Assembly (NCBI GenBank): GCA_944363745.1
Contig: CALVVD010000003.1
Location: 1-23,823 of the forward strand
Source: an uncultured Bacilli bacterium
GTDB lineage: Bacteria; Bacillota_I; Bacilli_A; RF39; UBA660
Direction: 5' to 3'
DNA length: 23,823 nt
Part shown: positions 1 to 8,463 of the stretch, one piece after another
Position numbering within the stretch: the stretch's first letter is position 1
Layout: each line of letters begins with the position of its first letter
Program-made: the position numbers and the translations under genes
The notes under the pieces: model-generated
Told to the model about the DNA's origin: nothing
Seen by the model: the letters and a program-made list of their open reading frames with translations, nothing else
Database searches by the model: none

Positions 1-1703
1 TAGATTTAAGTGGTTATGATTATGGAGAACATAAAGTAACGGTAGAGTTGTTAGATGAAAAAGGAAAAGTATTAACTAAAGAAGAAATATCTATAAAAAT
101 AAAGAAACCTAAAGGTAAAGTTACTATAGATTTACCAACAGAAAATAGTACTAATTCATATCAAGTATATATCTCTGGATGGACAATGAGCGAAGATAAA
201 AATGATACTGTTAAAGTATCAGTTGATGGAAATGATGTATCAGAAAATATTTCCAGATTTTATCGGAGTGATGTAATAAGCGCAATTAAAGGTTATGGTG
301 ATAAAGATTCTAACCCAACTCCAGGTTTTGGAGGCACTGTTGATTTAAGCTCATATATTGATGGAACTCATGAGATAACTGTTGAAATTATTTCTAGTAG
401 AGGTTTTACAATTGCAAAAGAAACTAGAAAGTTCAAATTAAAAAAATATAATACAACTATTAACATTACAACTCCAAAATCTAATGATACTGTAAAAACT
501 TCTTTATCTGTTGAAGGTAATGTTGCAACTAATGCTCCTAGTAAAACTATAAAAGGATATATAGATAATGTAGAAGTACCTATATCATCAGATGGGACAA
601 ACTTTGCTTTTACTTATGATACAACGACTTTAACTGATGGAAAACACAGTATAAAAATTGCTATTATTTTAGATAGTGGAGAAGTTATTTATACTAAAGA
701 ACAAACATTTAATGTAAAAAAATATGAAGGAACTATTACTTTAGATTATCCTCAAGCTACAAATATTGCTAATGGTAGTGAGATATATATAACAGGTTGG
801 GAAATGAGTGAAGATATAAATAGTAAAGTACAAATATATTTAGATAATAAATTACAAGATATTGAGATATCTAGCTATTACCGTGATGATGTTATTGATA
901 TAATTAAAGGATATGGTGGTGCTGCTACTAATCCAACTCCAGGTTATAGTGCATTTTTAAAACTTGTAGACATATCCGATGGCTATCATACACTTACTAT
1001 TAAAACAATTAATAGTTTAGGAGAAGTAATAGCAACATATGATAAACAAATATATTTATATTCTGGATTTACTCTAGGAATTGATGTTTCTCAGCATAAC
1101 GGTAATATTAATTGGAGCAGTGTAAAAAATGCAGGAGGAATAGATTTTGCATTCATTCGTCTAGGATATAGAGGATGGGGGGCTCCAGGTAACTTTGCTT
1201 TAGATGCTAAGTTTGTAGAAAATGTAAATAATGCTTATAATGTTGGAATAAAAGCAGGAGTATATCTATTTAGTCAAGCAATTAACTATCAAGAAGGTGT
1301 TGATGAAGCAGATTATATAATTAATAATATAAATATGAATCCTGGTATGAAAGATAAGTTATCTTTACCTATTGTTCTAGATGTTGAAAATTCAACATCA
1401 GAAAATGGTCAAGGTAGAGCTGATAATATCAGTAATGCCCAAAGAACCGATGCAGTAAAAGGTTTTATTGACAGAATGAACCAATATGGATATAAACCAG
1501 TAATTTATGCTAATTATGATTATTTAACAAACAAATTAGATTTATCTAAATGGTCTAATTATGATATTTGGTTAGCTCATTGGACATATGATTTTAATAA
1601 AAAGAGCAATTATAATGGTACATATACTTTTTGGCAATATAACAATTGTGGAAGTATACCAGGTATTAAGGATTGCGTTGATTTAGATTTATCTTATAAT
1701 TAA
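1..1703 (+). CDS. GH25 lysozyme with Ig-like wall-binding repeats (5' partial)
   Basis: The reading frame is open from base 3, so the gene begins upstream; the TTG at 48 has no ribosome site and is not a credible start. The C-terminal part (about nt 1065-1700) is a glycoside hydrolase 25 domain that cleaves peptidoglycan between MurNAc and GlcNAc: it has the opening GIDVSQHNG, the catalytic-type LDVE motif, YANYDYL, IWLAHW and the closing WQYNN...DLDLS pattern. Upstream are Ig-like beta repeats of about 90-110 residues. The first and third share GWxMSED and a YRxDVIxxIKGYG...NPTPG block; the middle one lacks both. The tail of a further repeat is seen at the window start. The protein ends directly after the catalytic domain. 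I infer a secreted, wall-associated autolysin; signal peptide and N-terminus are outside the window. Enzyme class is confident, biological role is inferred. Confidence 0.88.
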   Translation, partial: DLSGYDYGEHKVTVELLDEKGKVLTKEEISIKIKKPKGKVTIDLPTENSTNSYQVYISGWTMSEDKNDTVKVSVDGNDVSENISRFYRSDVISAIKGYGDKDSNPTPGFGGTVDLSSYIDGTHEITVEIISSRGFTIAKETRKFKLKKYNTTINITTPKSNDTVKTSLSVEGNVATNAPSKTIKGYIDNVEVPISSDGTNFAFTYDTTTLTDGKHSIKIAIILDSGEVIYTKEQTFNVKKYEGTITLDYPQATNIANGSEIYITGWEMSEDINSKVQIYLDNKLQDIEISSYYRDDVIDIIKGYGGAATNPTPGYSAFLKLVDISDGYHTLTIKTINSLGEVIATYDKQIYLYSGFTLGIDVSQHNGNINWSSVKNAGGIDFAFIRLGYRGWGAPGNFALDAKFVENVNNAYNVGIKAGVYLFSQAINYQEGVDEADYIINNINMNPGMKDKLSLPIVLDVENSTSENGQGRADNISNAQRTDAVKGFIDRMNQYGYKPVIYANYDYLTNKLDLSKWSNYDIWLAHWTYDFNKKSNYNGTYTFWQYNNCGSIPGIKDCVDLDLSYN

Positions 1704-1704
1704 G

Positions 1705-1732
1705 GGTAATGTTTAATAATCATTACCTTTTT
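1705..1732 (+). terminator. Rho-independent terminator after the GH25 gene
   Basis: GGTAATG (1705-1711) pairs with CATTACC (1721-1727) around a 9-base loop and is followed by TTTTT. It begins one base after the stop codon and separates the lysozyme from the polysaccharide operon. Confidence 0.8.
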
Positions 1733-1744
1733 CTATGAATAAGA

Positions 1745-1773
1745 TAGAAAAAAATTATTATTAATGTTATACT
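1745..1773 (+). promoter_or_regulatory. Putative extended -10 promoter for the polysaccharide export operon
   Basis: TATACT at 1768-1773 is preceded by TGT, giving an extended -10 element. The matching -35 position (around 1745-1750) is a poor match. The start point would lie near 1780, just before the AGAGGTG ribosome site. Position between a terminator and the first gene of a long same-strand run supports it; sequence support is moderate. Confidence 0.4.
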
Positions 1774-1791
1774 ATTAGAAAGAGGTGTCAT

Positions 1792-2535
1792 ATGAATACA
1801 AAAAACGATTATGCAATAAAGGTAAGTCATGTTACAAAAAAATTCAAAGTTTATTATGATAAAGCTAATACATTGAAAGAACAGTTGGTATTTTGGAAAA
1901 GTAAAAATAAAGTTGAAGAGAGAACTGTATTAAAAGATATAAATATCGAAATAAAAAAAGGTGAAACTGTCGCCTTAATTGGTACTAATGGTAGTGGGAA
2001 GAGTACACTTCTAAAATTGATGACAAAGATAATTTATCCTACAAAGGGAAAGATAACTACGGTAGGAAAACTTACATCACTTTTAGAATTAGGTGCTGGT
2101 TTTCATGATGATTTTACGGGAAGAGAAAATATTTATTTTAATGCTTCAATATTTGGTCTAACGAAAAGTGAAATTGATAAAAAAGTTGATGATATAATAG
2201 CTTTTTCAGAACTTGAAGAATTTATTGATAATCCTGTTAGAACATATTCTTCTGGTATGTATATGCGTCTTGCTTTTTCTGTCGCTATTAATGTTAATGC
2301 TGAAATTCTTTTAATAGATGAAATACTTGCTGTTGGAGATCAACACTTTCAAGATAAATGTTATGAAAAATTAAAAGAATTAAAAGAAAGTGACAAAACA
2401 ATAGTAATTGTATCTCATAGCCTAAATTCCATTAGAAAATTATGTACAAGGGCAATTTGGATTAAAGATGGACATGTAGAAATGGATGGAGAAACTAATA
2501 AAGTAATTGATAAATATTTAGAGGAATGCAAATAG
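1792..2535 (+). CDS. ABC transporter ATP-binding protein, polysaccharide/teichoic acid export (TagH/RfbB-like)
   Basis: This is the cytoplasmic ATPase of an ABC-2 exporter that moves a finished, lipid-linked glycan across the membrane. Visible motifs are Walker A GTNGSGKST (residues 64-72), the signature YSSGMYMRL (152-160), Walker B with LLIDEILAVGD (173-183) and the switch His 209. The ELGAGFHDDFTGRENI stretch (99-113) is characteristic of the polysaccharide-export branch. At 247 residues it stops after the nucleotide-binding domain and lacks the C-terminal carbohydrate-binding domain of O9a-type Wzt or the long tail of Bacillus TagH, so recognition of a capped chain end is not expected. 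ATG 1792 follows an AGAGGTG site. The permease gene starts 10 bases downstream. The exported polymer is inferred from neighbours. Confidence 0.9.
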   Translation: MNTKNDYAIKVSHVTKKFKVYYDKANTLKEQLVFWKSKNKVEERTVLKDINIEIKKGETVALIGTNGSGKSTLLKLMTKIIYPTKGKITTVGKLTSLLELGAGFHDDFTGRENIYFNASIFGLTKSEIDKKVDDIIAFSELEEFIDNPVRTYSSGMYMRLAFSVAINVNAEILLIDEILAVGDQHFQDKCYEKLKELKESDKTIVIVSHSLNSIRKLCTRAIWIKDGHVEMDGETNKVIDKYLEECK

Positions 2536-2545
2536 AGGTGATAAA

Positions 2546-3319
2546 ATGCAATTAGCTAGAAATTTATATAATTATAGAGAATTACTTAAAAGTAATGTTA
2601 AAAAAGAAATTAGAGGTAAATATAAAGGGTCTTTTTTAGGAGTTTTATGGTCTTTTATTAATCCTTTATTACAAGTAGCAGTATATGCAATTGTTTTTCC
2701 TTATATTATGAGGGTACAGACAGATAATTATCTAATATACTTAATTATTGGTATTATACCTTGGACTTTTTTTACAACTGTTATTAATCAAGGTATGATT
2801 ACAGTAAGAATTAATGCAGGTATTATTAAAAAGGTTTATTTTCCAAGAGAGATTTTACCTATATCTGTAGCAGTTAGTGGCTTAATTAATTTCTTAATAA
2901 GTTGTATCATTATATTATTATTTTGTATATTTGGGGGAGTAGGGATTAGTTGGCATCTTATATTGTTACCATTCATTGCTATAATACAGTTTTTTTTAAC
3001 ATTAGGAATTGTTTTCGCATTAAGTGCTATTAATGTCTATATTAAAGATACTGAATACTTAATTGCTTTCTTCCTTAATATGTTATTTTATGCAACTCCA
3101 ATTCTTTATGAAGCAACATTATTTCCAGAAAGTATTAGATTTATACTTTATTTGAATCCAATGACGCAAGTAGTTTTAGCATATCGAGATATTTTCTTAT
3201 ATCATCAAGTCCCAGAATTAAGTGGTATAATTTATTTAATTATAATAACAATTATAATATTTGCAGTGGGACTATTAATATTTAGAAAATTGGAGAAAGG
3301 TTTTGCAGAGGAGGTATAA
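2546..3319 (+). CDS. ABC-2 type permease, polysaccharide/teichoic acid export (TagG/RfbA-like)
   Basis: This 257-residue membrane protein is the channel half of the exporter formed with the preceding ATPase. It has the typical N-terminal amphipathic segment, including RELLKSNVKKEIRGKYKGS, then GVLWSFINPLLQ, which marks TagG/Wzm family permeases, and about six hydrophobic segments. The signature-like NPMTQVVLAYRDIFLY stretch lies near residue 210. Length fits the family (250-280). The start ATG 2546 follows GAGGTG at 2535-2540. The gene ends one base before the next CDS and its last codons contain that gene's Shine-Dalgarno site, so the two are probably translationally linked. Known role is export of teichoic acid, O-antigen or galactan; which of these applies is not determined by sequence alone. 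Confidence 0.9.
   Translation: MQLARNLYNYRELLKSNVKKEIRGKYKGSFLGVLWSFINPLLQVAVYAIVFPYIMRVQTDNYLIYLIIGIIPWTFFTTVINQGMITVRINAGIIKKVYFPREILPISVAVSGLINFLISCIIILLFCIFGGVGISWHLILLPFIAIIQFFLTLGIVFALSAINVYIKDTEYLIAFFLNMLFYATPILYEATLFPESIRFILYLNPMTQVVLAYRDIFLYHQVPELSGIIYLIIITIIIFAVGLLIFRKLEKGFAEEV
3309..3314 (+). promoter_or_regulatory. Ribosome site that fixes the start of the tandem glycosyltransferase
   Basis: AGGAGG at 3309-3314 lies six bases before ATG 3321. A longer reading from TTG 3303 would place this site inside the coding region, so ATG 3321 is the real start. Confidence 0.85.
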
Positions 3320-3320
3320 T

Positions 3321-5483
3321 ATGAAATGCGATTATGTACATATTGAAGAAGCAAGAGTTTGTGGAGTTAAAAATCCTAAATTTATTATAAATGGGAGTAT
3401 AATGGATAAAAATGCTACATTTAAGATATTGGCGGATGGTAAAGAAATAAGATATAATAGTTTACCTAATTTAGTTAATTGTGGTTTCTGTTTAGAAGCA
3501 GAACTTACTAATGATATGAAAAAAATTGAAGTATATGTAATTAGAAATGGTAAAGAAGAACTTATTTGTGTTAGAGAAAATTCTAAAATGCATCGTATAA
3601 AAAGTAAAATAAGAAAAATTACAAAACCAGTTGAAATAAAAGCCAAAAATTTAGCTAATGGTTTTGGGAACTTTTTTAAAGCTGTAGGGCATGGCTTTAA
3701 ATTTTTATGGAAAGAACATCATTTATTAGTACCACCAAGTTTATGGGGAAAATATTTAAAAGCTACTGGTAGAAAGATGCGTGAAATATTTAAAAAAGGT
3801 TTATATTTAAATCCTGGAATCGGTGAAGAATATCGTTTATGGCTAAAAAGACAAGCTTTAGCATATCCAAGAGAAGAACCTAAGAAATTAAAATATAATC
3901 CCAAAATATCTATGGTTATACCAGTTTATAATGTAAGTAGAGAATTACTAAGTGATTGTCTTGATTCTATTTTAAATCAAAGTTATACTAATTTTGAAAT
4001 ATGTCTTGCTGATGATAAATCAACTAATAAAGAAACAATTGATACTTTAAAAGAATATATGAAGAAAGATAAGAGAATTAAAGTAGTATTTAGAAAAGAG
4101 AATGGTCACATATCGAAATCTACTAACAGTGCAATAGAAATTGCCACAGGAGAGTTTATTGGACTTATGGATAATGATGACACTCTAGATCAAGATGCTT
4201 TATACGAAGTTGCTAAACTTTTAAATGAAGATAAAACTTTAGATATGATATATACTGATGAAGATAAACTTGATATGAAAGGTAATAGAAGAGATCCTCA
4301 TTTTAAAGCTGATTTTTCACCAGATACATTATTAAGTAGTAATTATATTTGTCATTTCTGTGTTTTAAGAAAGAAAATAGTTGATGAAATAGGTGGTTTT
4401 AGAGTAGGTTATGAAGGTAGTCAAGATCATGATTTATTTTTAAGATTTACAGAAGTTAGTGATAGAGTAGGACATATTCCTAAAGTTTTATATCACTGGA
4501 GAATGATACCAGGTTCTACCGCTGCTACTATAGATAGTAAAAGTTATGCCTTAGATCGTGGTAAAAAGTGTGTTGAAGATGCTTTAAAAAGAAGAAAAGC
4601 CAAGGGCGAAGTTACTATTAAATATAATCACTATTTAGTAGAGTATAAATATTCTAAAGAACCTAGTATTTCTATAATTATTCCTACTAAAGATCATGCT
4701 GATGATACAAGAAAGTGTTTAGAATCAGTATTTGGTAAAACTAATTATAAAAACTACGAAGTTGTTTTAGTTAATAATAATAGTACTGAACAGGAATTAT
4801 TTGATCTTATAGATGAATTTAAAAAGAAATATAAAAACTTTAGAGTAGTAGATGCTCCTATTCCTTTTAATTATTCAAAGATAAATAATATGGCTGTTAA
4901 AACTTGTAAGAGTGATTATATAGTATTATTAAATAATGATACTGAATTAATAACAGAAGATTGGTTAAAGATAATGGTTGGTTATGCTATGCAAAAACAT
5001 ATTGGAACAGTAGGGGTTAAGCTTCTATATCCTGATGATACTATCCAACATGCTGGGGTAGTGTTAGGAGTGGGTGGCATTGCAAATCATGCATTCCTAG
5101 GAGAACCAAGAGATTCTATTGGCTTATATGCTCGTCTTGCTTTACCTCATAACTATAGTGCCAATACGGCAGCTTGTTTTATGGTATCAAGAAAAAAATA
5201 TGATGAAGTAGGTGGACTAGAAGAAGAACTTATGGTAGCATATAATGATATAGATTTTAATTTAAAACTTTTAGATAAAGGCTATTATAATGTTTTCTTA
5301 CCTCAAGTAGAATTATATCATTATGAATCTAAATCTAGAGGGCTTGATACAACTACAGAAAAGTATAAAAGATTTATGAAAGAACAATATTATATGTATG
5401 AAAAATGGGGTAAATATATTGATAGAGATCCATTTTATAATAAGAATTTTAGTAAAACAAAAAGTTTTTATTTAGATAAATAG
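3321..5483 (+). CDS. Tandem-domain family 2 glycosyltransferase
   Basis: This 720-residue cytoplasmic protein has an N-terminal region of about 190 residues followed by two GT-A domains. The first (about residue 193-430) has SMVIPVYN, LADDKST and LMDNDD; the second (about 448-690) has SIIIPTKDH, NNNSTE and LLNNDTEL, plus YNDIDFNLKLLDKGY typical of rhamnosyl- and galactofuranosyl-transferase-like GT2 enzymes. The N-terminal 75 residues look like a small beta domain, followed by a basic linker that could touch the membrane. Two active sites suggest it adds two residues or builds an alternating repeat on the lipid-linked chain, just before export by the adjacent ABC transporter. With glf in the same operon, a galactofuranose donor is possible for one domain, but donor and acceptor cannot be read from sequence. 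Confidence 0.85.
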   Translation: MKCDYVHIEEARVCGVKNPKFIINGSIMDKNATFKILADGKEIRYNSLPNLVNCGFCLEAELTNDMKKIEVYVIRNGKEELICVRENSKMHRIKSKIRKITKPVEIKAKNLANGFGNFFKAVGHGFKFLWKEHHLLVPPSLWGKYLKATGRKMREIFKKGLYLNPGIGEEYRLWLKRQALAYPREEPKKLKYNPKISMVIPVYNVSRELLSDCLDSILNQSYTNFEICLADDKSTNKETIDTLKEYMKKDKRIKVVFRKENGHISKSTNSAIEIATGEFIGLMDNDDTLDQDALYEVAKLLNEDKTLDMIYTDEDKLDMKGNRRDPHFKADFSPDTLLSSNYICHFCVLRKKIVDEIGGFRVGYEGSQDHDLFLRFTEVSDRVGHIPKVLYHWRMIPGSTAATIDSKSYALDRGKKCVEDALKRRKAKGEVTIKYNHYLVEYKYSKEPSISIIIPTKDHADDTRKCLESVFGKTNYKNYEVVLVNNNSTEQELFDLIDEFKKKYKNFRVVDAPIPFNYSKINNMAVKTCKSDYIVLLNNDTELITEDWLKIMVGYAMQKHIGTVGVKLLYPDDTIQHAGVVLGVGGIANHAFLGEPRDSIGLYARLALPHNYSANTAACFMVSRKKYDEVGGLEEELMVAYNDIDFNLKLLDKGYYNVFLPQVELYHYESKSRGLDTTTEKYKRFMKEQYYMYEKWGKYIDRDPFYNKNFSKTKSFYLDK

Positions 5484-5497
5484 AAGGAGTAACAAGT

Positions 5498-7030
5498 ATG
5501 AAATTACTAATCAGAAACATATATGAAAATAAAAATAATAATAAAATTTTCTTTATTATCGAGTTTATTTCTACTCTTATTCTTGCTTTATCAATTTTTA
5601 GACACAATGTTACTAGCAATTCCTTATATTACTATACTTTTTTTATAGGTATTATTCCATTTCTTATATCGTTTTTATTTCTAATTGCTAAATATAAGAA
5701 AAAACTAGAGTATTTATTCCTTGTAATAATGATTCCTCTTGGTCTAGGTTATTTAATATTTATGATACCAAATCAAGTTCCAGATGAACCATCACATATA
5801 GCGAAAGCATACACATTATCACAGTTTGAAATTTTTAACAGCAAAGATGAAAAAAATATTCCTATAATGAAAGTACCACTTCAATTAGAAGGAAATGGTG
5901 TCAGTGACATTAATGATTATCAAAATATTAATTTTATGTTAGGAGTAAAAACTAATTATGACAAAGAGATAAAAACTACTGCCAATACTGCTGCTTCTTA
6001 TTTTCCAGTAATGTATTTAATTCCAAGTGTTGGTTTAGGAATTGGTCAACTATTAAATTTAAGTATATATGCAGGAATATATTTAGCTCAAGCTTTAAAT
6101 TTACTTTTTTTTGTAATAACAGGTTTCTTTGTAATAAAAAAAATCCCATTTGGTAAATTAATAATGTTTGCATATTTATTAACACCAATGATGTTACAAC
6201 AAGCTGCATCATGTTCTGCGGATACTTTTTTAAACTGCTGTGTACTATTATTTGTAAGCTATATTTTATATTTAAAATATGATAAGAATGTAGAAAAGAT
6301 TAGTATTAAGCAGAGTCTTTATTTGGGAATTTTAATGATTTTTATATCTTGTTCTAAAATTGTTTATATACCAATATGTTTCTTAGTTTTATTGCTATAT
6401 AAGAAATTAAAAGAATCATCTAAACAAAGTAAAATAATTATAATATTATCTATGATATTTTCAATTATCTTGGCTTTAGTATTTTATTTGTATTCAGGTA
6501 CTTTTTCAATTCATGAAGGGTATAAAAAACAAAACAATGTAGATTCAACGCTTCAACTAAAAAATGTAATATCTAATCCAGTAAACTATGCATATACATT
6601 AATAAATACTTTAGGTGTAAAACAGGAAATGTATATATCAACATTTATAGGACAAAATTTAGGATGGTTTAATATTCCTGGTTCATATTTTTCAACTTTG
6701 TTATTTGTAATTTTACTTATAATCTCTCCTTTTTTAGAAAAAAACAAATACTTCTTTAATAAAAAAGAAAAGGTAATTATTAATATTATAGTCTTTTTAA
6801 TATTTAATTTTATTCTAGGGGCAATGTATTTAACTTGGACTTCAGTAGGTGCTAATGTTATTGAAGGAGTACAAGGCAGATACTTTATTCCAATTATATT
6901 CTTAACATTACTTACTTTAGTTATGCATAACAAACATATAGAATTTAAACATACTAATATTATTTATTTCTTTATAATATTACTTATTAATGCTAATTCA
7001 TTATATTCTATATATTTGGCTTTTAGATAG
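5498..7030 (+). CDS. DUF2142 family polytopic membrane protein (probable GT-C-like glycosyltransferase)
   Basis: The 510-residue product has roughly eleven or twelve hydrophobic segments. The extracytoplasmic loop after the third contains VPDEPSHIAKAY (about residues 92-103), which is the hallmark of DUF2142 proteins; a GRYFIP motif near residue 465 is also typical. DUF2142 proteins occur in cell-wall polysaccharide loci and resemble GT-C enzymes that use polyprenyl-phosphate sugars, with acidic residues in the first outer loop as candidate catalytic groups. I infer that it attaches a sugar to the polymer on the outer face. AAGGAG at 5484-5489 sits eight bases before ATG 5498. Family assignment is confident; catalytic role is inference. 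Confidence 0.8.
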   Translation: MKLLIRNIYENKNNNKIFFIIEFISTLILALSIFRHNVTSNSLYYYTFFIGIIPFLISFLFLIAKYKKKLEYLFLVIMIPLGLGYLIFMIPNQVPDEPSHIAKAYTLSQFEIFNSKDEKNIPIMKVPLQLEGNGVSDINDYQNINFMLGVKTNYDKEIKTTANTAASYFPVMYLIPSVGLGIGQLLNLSIYAGIYLAQALNLLFFVITGFFVIKKIPFGKLIMFAYLLTPMMLQQAASCSADTFLNCCVLLFVSYILYLKYDKNVEKISIKQSLYLGILMIFISCSKIVYIPICFLVLLLYKKLKESSKQSKIIIILSMIFSIILALVFYLYSGTFSIHEGYKKQNNVDSTLQLKNVISNPVNYAYTLINTLGVKQEMYISTFIGQNLGWFNIPGSYFSTLLFVILLIISPFLEKNKYFFNKKEKVIINIIVFLIFNFILGAMYLTWTSVGANVIEGVQGRYFIPIIFLTLLTLVMHNKHIEFKHTNIIYFFIILLINANSLYSIYLAFR

Positions 7031-7033
7031 GAG
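7028..7033 (+). promoter_or_regulatory. Ribosome site that fixes a TTG start for the next GT2
   Basis: TAGGAG at 7028-7033 overlaps the previous stop codon and lies eight bases before TTG 7042. A GTG at 7033 in the same frame is only partly outside this site and would have no ribosome site of its own, so TTG 7042 is the better start. Confidence 0.7.
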
Positions 7034-7041
7034 TGGTACTT

Positions 7042-7755
7042 TTGAAAAAAATAATTCTAATTATTCCGGCTTATAATGAGGAAGAAAACATTTTAAAGAC
7101 ATATAAGAAAATAGTTGATTATAATAAGAAAAATAAAACTAATTATGATTTAATAGTTATTAATGATGGATCAAAGGATAAAACAGGAGAAATATTAGAT
7201 AAAGAAAAAATACCTCATATTGACTTAATTCATAATTTAGGAATAGGTGGAGCGGTTCAAACAGGTTATAAGTATGCTTATTATCATAATTATGATATTG
7301 CTGTACAATTTGATGGAGATGGACAACATGATATAAATTATGTTAAAAATATAATAGAACCTATCATAAATAATAAAGCAGATTTTGTAATAGGTAGTAG
7401 ATTTGTTGATAATGTTAGTAGTTTTAAAACTACTATGTCAAGGAGAATGGGTATAAAAATAATATCTTTCTTTATTAAAATCTTTGCCAAGATAAAAGTA
7501 TATGATACAACTAGTGGTTTTAGAGCTTGTAATAAAGAAATAATAAAATCATTTGCTAAAGAATATCCCTTAGAATATCCTGAACCTATTACAACAGTTG
7601 AACTTGCTAAGAAGAAATATCGTATTTTAGAAGTAGGTTCTAATATGTTAGAACGTGAGGGAGGTAAATCTTCTATTCATACTTGGAAAGATGCTTATTA
7701 TATGATAAATGTTTGTTTATCTATTATAATCGCTGGTTGTAGGAGGTATAAATAA
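7042..7755 (+). CDS. Family 2 glycosyltransferase, DPM1/polyprenyl-phosphate sugar synthase-like
   Basis: Starting from TTG 7042 the protein is 237 residues: a single GT-A domain with LIIPAYNEEENI, VINDGSKDKT, the metal-binding FDGDGQHD (about residues 90-97) and TSGFRAC. This is the dolichyl/undecaprenyl-phosphate sugar synthase type, which transfers a sugar from a nucleotide donor to polyprenyl phosphate at the inner face of the membrane. It has no C-terminal membrane segments, unlike the two similar enzymes at 14659 and 16083. Instead it overlaps by one base with a DUF2304 membrane protein, a common partnership, and an SMR-like protein follows. The three probably act as a synthase, membrane partner and possible flippase. 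Sugar identity is unknown. Confidence 0.85.
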   Translation: MKKIILIIPAYNEEENILKTYKKIVDYNKKNKTNYDLIVINDGSKDKTGEILDKEKIPHIDLIHNLGIGGAVQTGYKYAYYHNYDIAVQFDGDGQHDINYVKNIIEPIINNKADFVIGSRFVDNVSSFKTTMSRRMGIKIISFFIKIFAKIKVYDTTSGFRACNKEIIKSFAKEYPLEYPEPITTVELAKKKYRILEVGSNMLEREGGKSSIHTWKDAYYMINVCLSIIIAGCRRYK

Positions 7756-8111
7756 TGAGTAATAATCTAGTTATAACAGTTATTCTCTTTGCCTTTATTT
7801 TATTTATCTTTATCTTTGTTTTACTAAGAAAAGGAAGAATACCTGTTAAATATGCTTTAATCTGGTTCTTTGCTATTCTTATCATCCTAATAACATCAAT
7901 TATTCCTAATCTAATGGAACATCTTGCAAAATTATTAGGATTTGAACTATTATCGAATATGGTATTATGTCTTTTAATCGCTGTATTGATGTTTGTAGCT
8001 ATAATATTAACTGTAATGATGGCAGGACAAAAGAAAAAAACTACTCTTTTAATTCAAGAGTTATCTATACTAAAATCAGAATATGAAACAGAGGTGAAGA
8101 AGCATGATTAA
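7755..8111 (+). CDS. DUF2304 family small membrane protein
   Basis: The 118-residue protein has three hydrophobic segments (about residues 5-24, 32-50 and 62-90) and a charged C-terminal tail likely to form a short coiled coil. The pattern LLRKGRIPVKYALIWF after the first segment is characteristic of DUF2304. These proteins are usually encoded beside DPM1-like GT2 enzymes, as here, and are thought to anchor or assist them. AGGAGG at 7741-7746 precedes ATG 7755, which overlaps the upstream stop as TAATGA. Biochemical function is not established. Confidence 0.8.
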   Translation: MSNNLVITVILFAFILFIFIFVLLRKGRIPVKYALIWFFAILIILITSIIPNLMEHLAKLLGFELLSNMVLCLLIAVLMFVAIILTVMMAGQKKKTTLLIQELSILKSEYETEVKKHD

Positions 8112-8454
8112 ATATTTATTAACAGGAATTTATGTTTTATTTACAACTGGTGGTCTAGTTTGTCTAAAATTAGGAGGTAACTCTTTAGGATTATCTTTTA
8201 AAAATGGTTTAGGGTTTAAAATAGGTTATATTTCACTATTAGGATTTATCCTTTATATTGGTAGTTTCTTAATGTGGCAAAAACTACTTACAACATATGA
8301 TTTAAGTTATATTGTTCCCATAACAACAGGAATAGTCCAGATAGTTGTCTTAATAGCAAGTTATTTTATCTTTCACGAGACAATCACTATAACTAATTTA
8401 ATTGGCATTGTTTTTGTAACTATTGGTATTGTGTTAATTTCTATAAAACAATAG
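8104..8454 (+). CDS. SMR/EamA-like four-helix membrane protein, possible lipid-linked sugar flippase
   Basis: The 116-residue protein has four hydrophobic helices and a small-multidrug-resistance/EamA-like layout, ending in FHETITITNLIGIVFVTIGIVLISIKQ-type sequence (the conserved last helix, with the family's E before it). It overlaps the DUF2304 gene by eight bases, with GAGGTG at 8091-8096 as its ribosome site. In polysaccharide loci, short proteins of this class (compare ArnE/ArnF) are proposed to flip polyprenyl-phosphate sugars. That fits its place after a polyprenyl-phosphate sugar synthase and before a GT-C-like protein. A drug-efflux role is less likely given the context. Confidence 0.7.
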   Translation: MIKYLLTGIYVLFTTGGLVCLKLGGNSLGLSFKNGLGFKIGYISLLGFILYIGSFLMWQKLLTTYDLSYIVPITTGIVQIVVLIASYFIFHETITITNLIGIVFVTIGIVLISIKQ

Positions 8455-8463
8455 GAGGGTAAT

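Noticed and set aside
3332..3904. Minus-strand reading frames of 104 and 61 codons
   Set aside because: They lie fully inside the tandem glycosyltransferase, have no ribosome sites and encode low-complexity sequence; they are shadows.
5976..6933. Minus-strand reading frames of 78 and 115 codons
   Set aside because: They lie inside the DUF2142 gene, which has clear family motifs and a good ribosome site.
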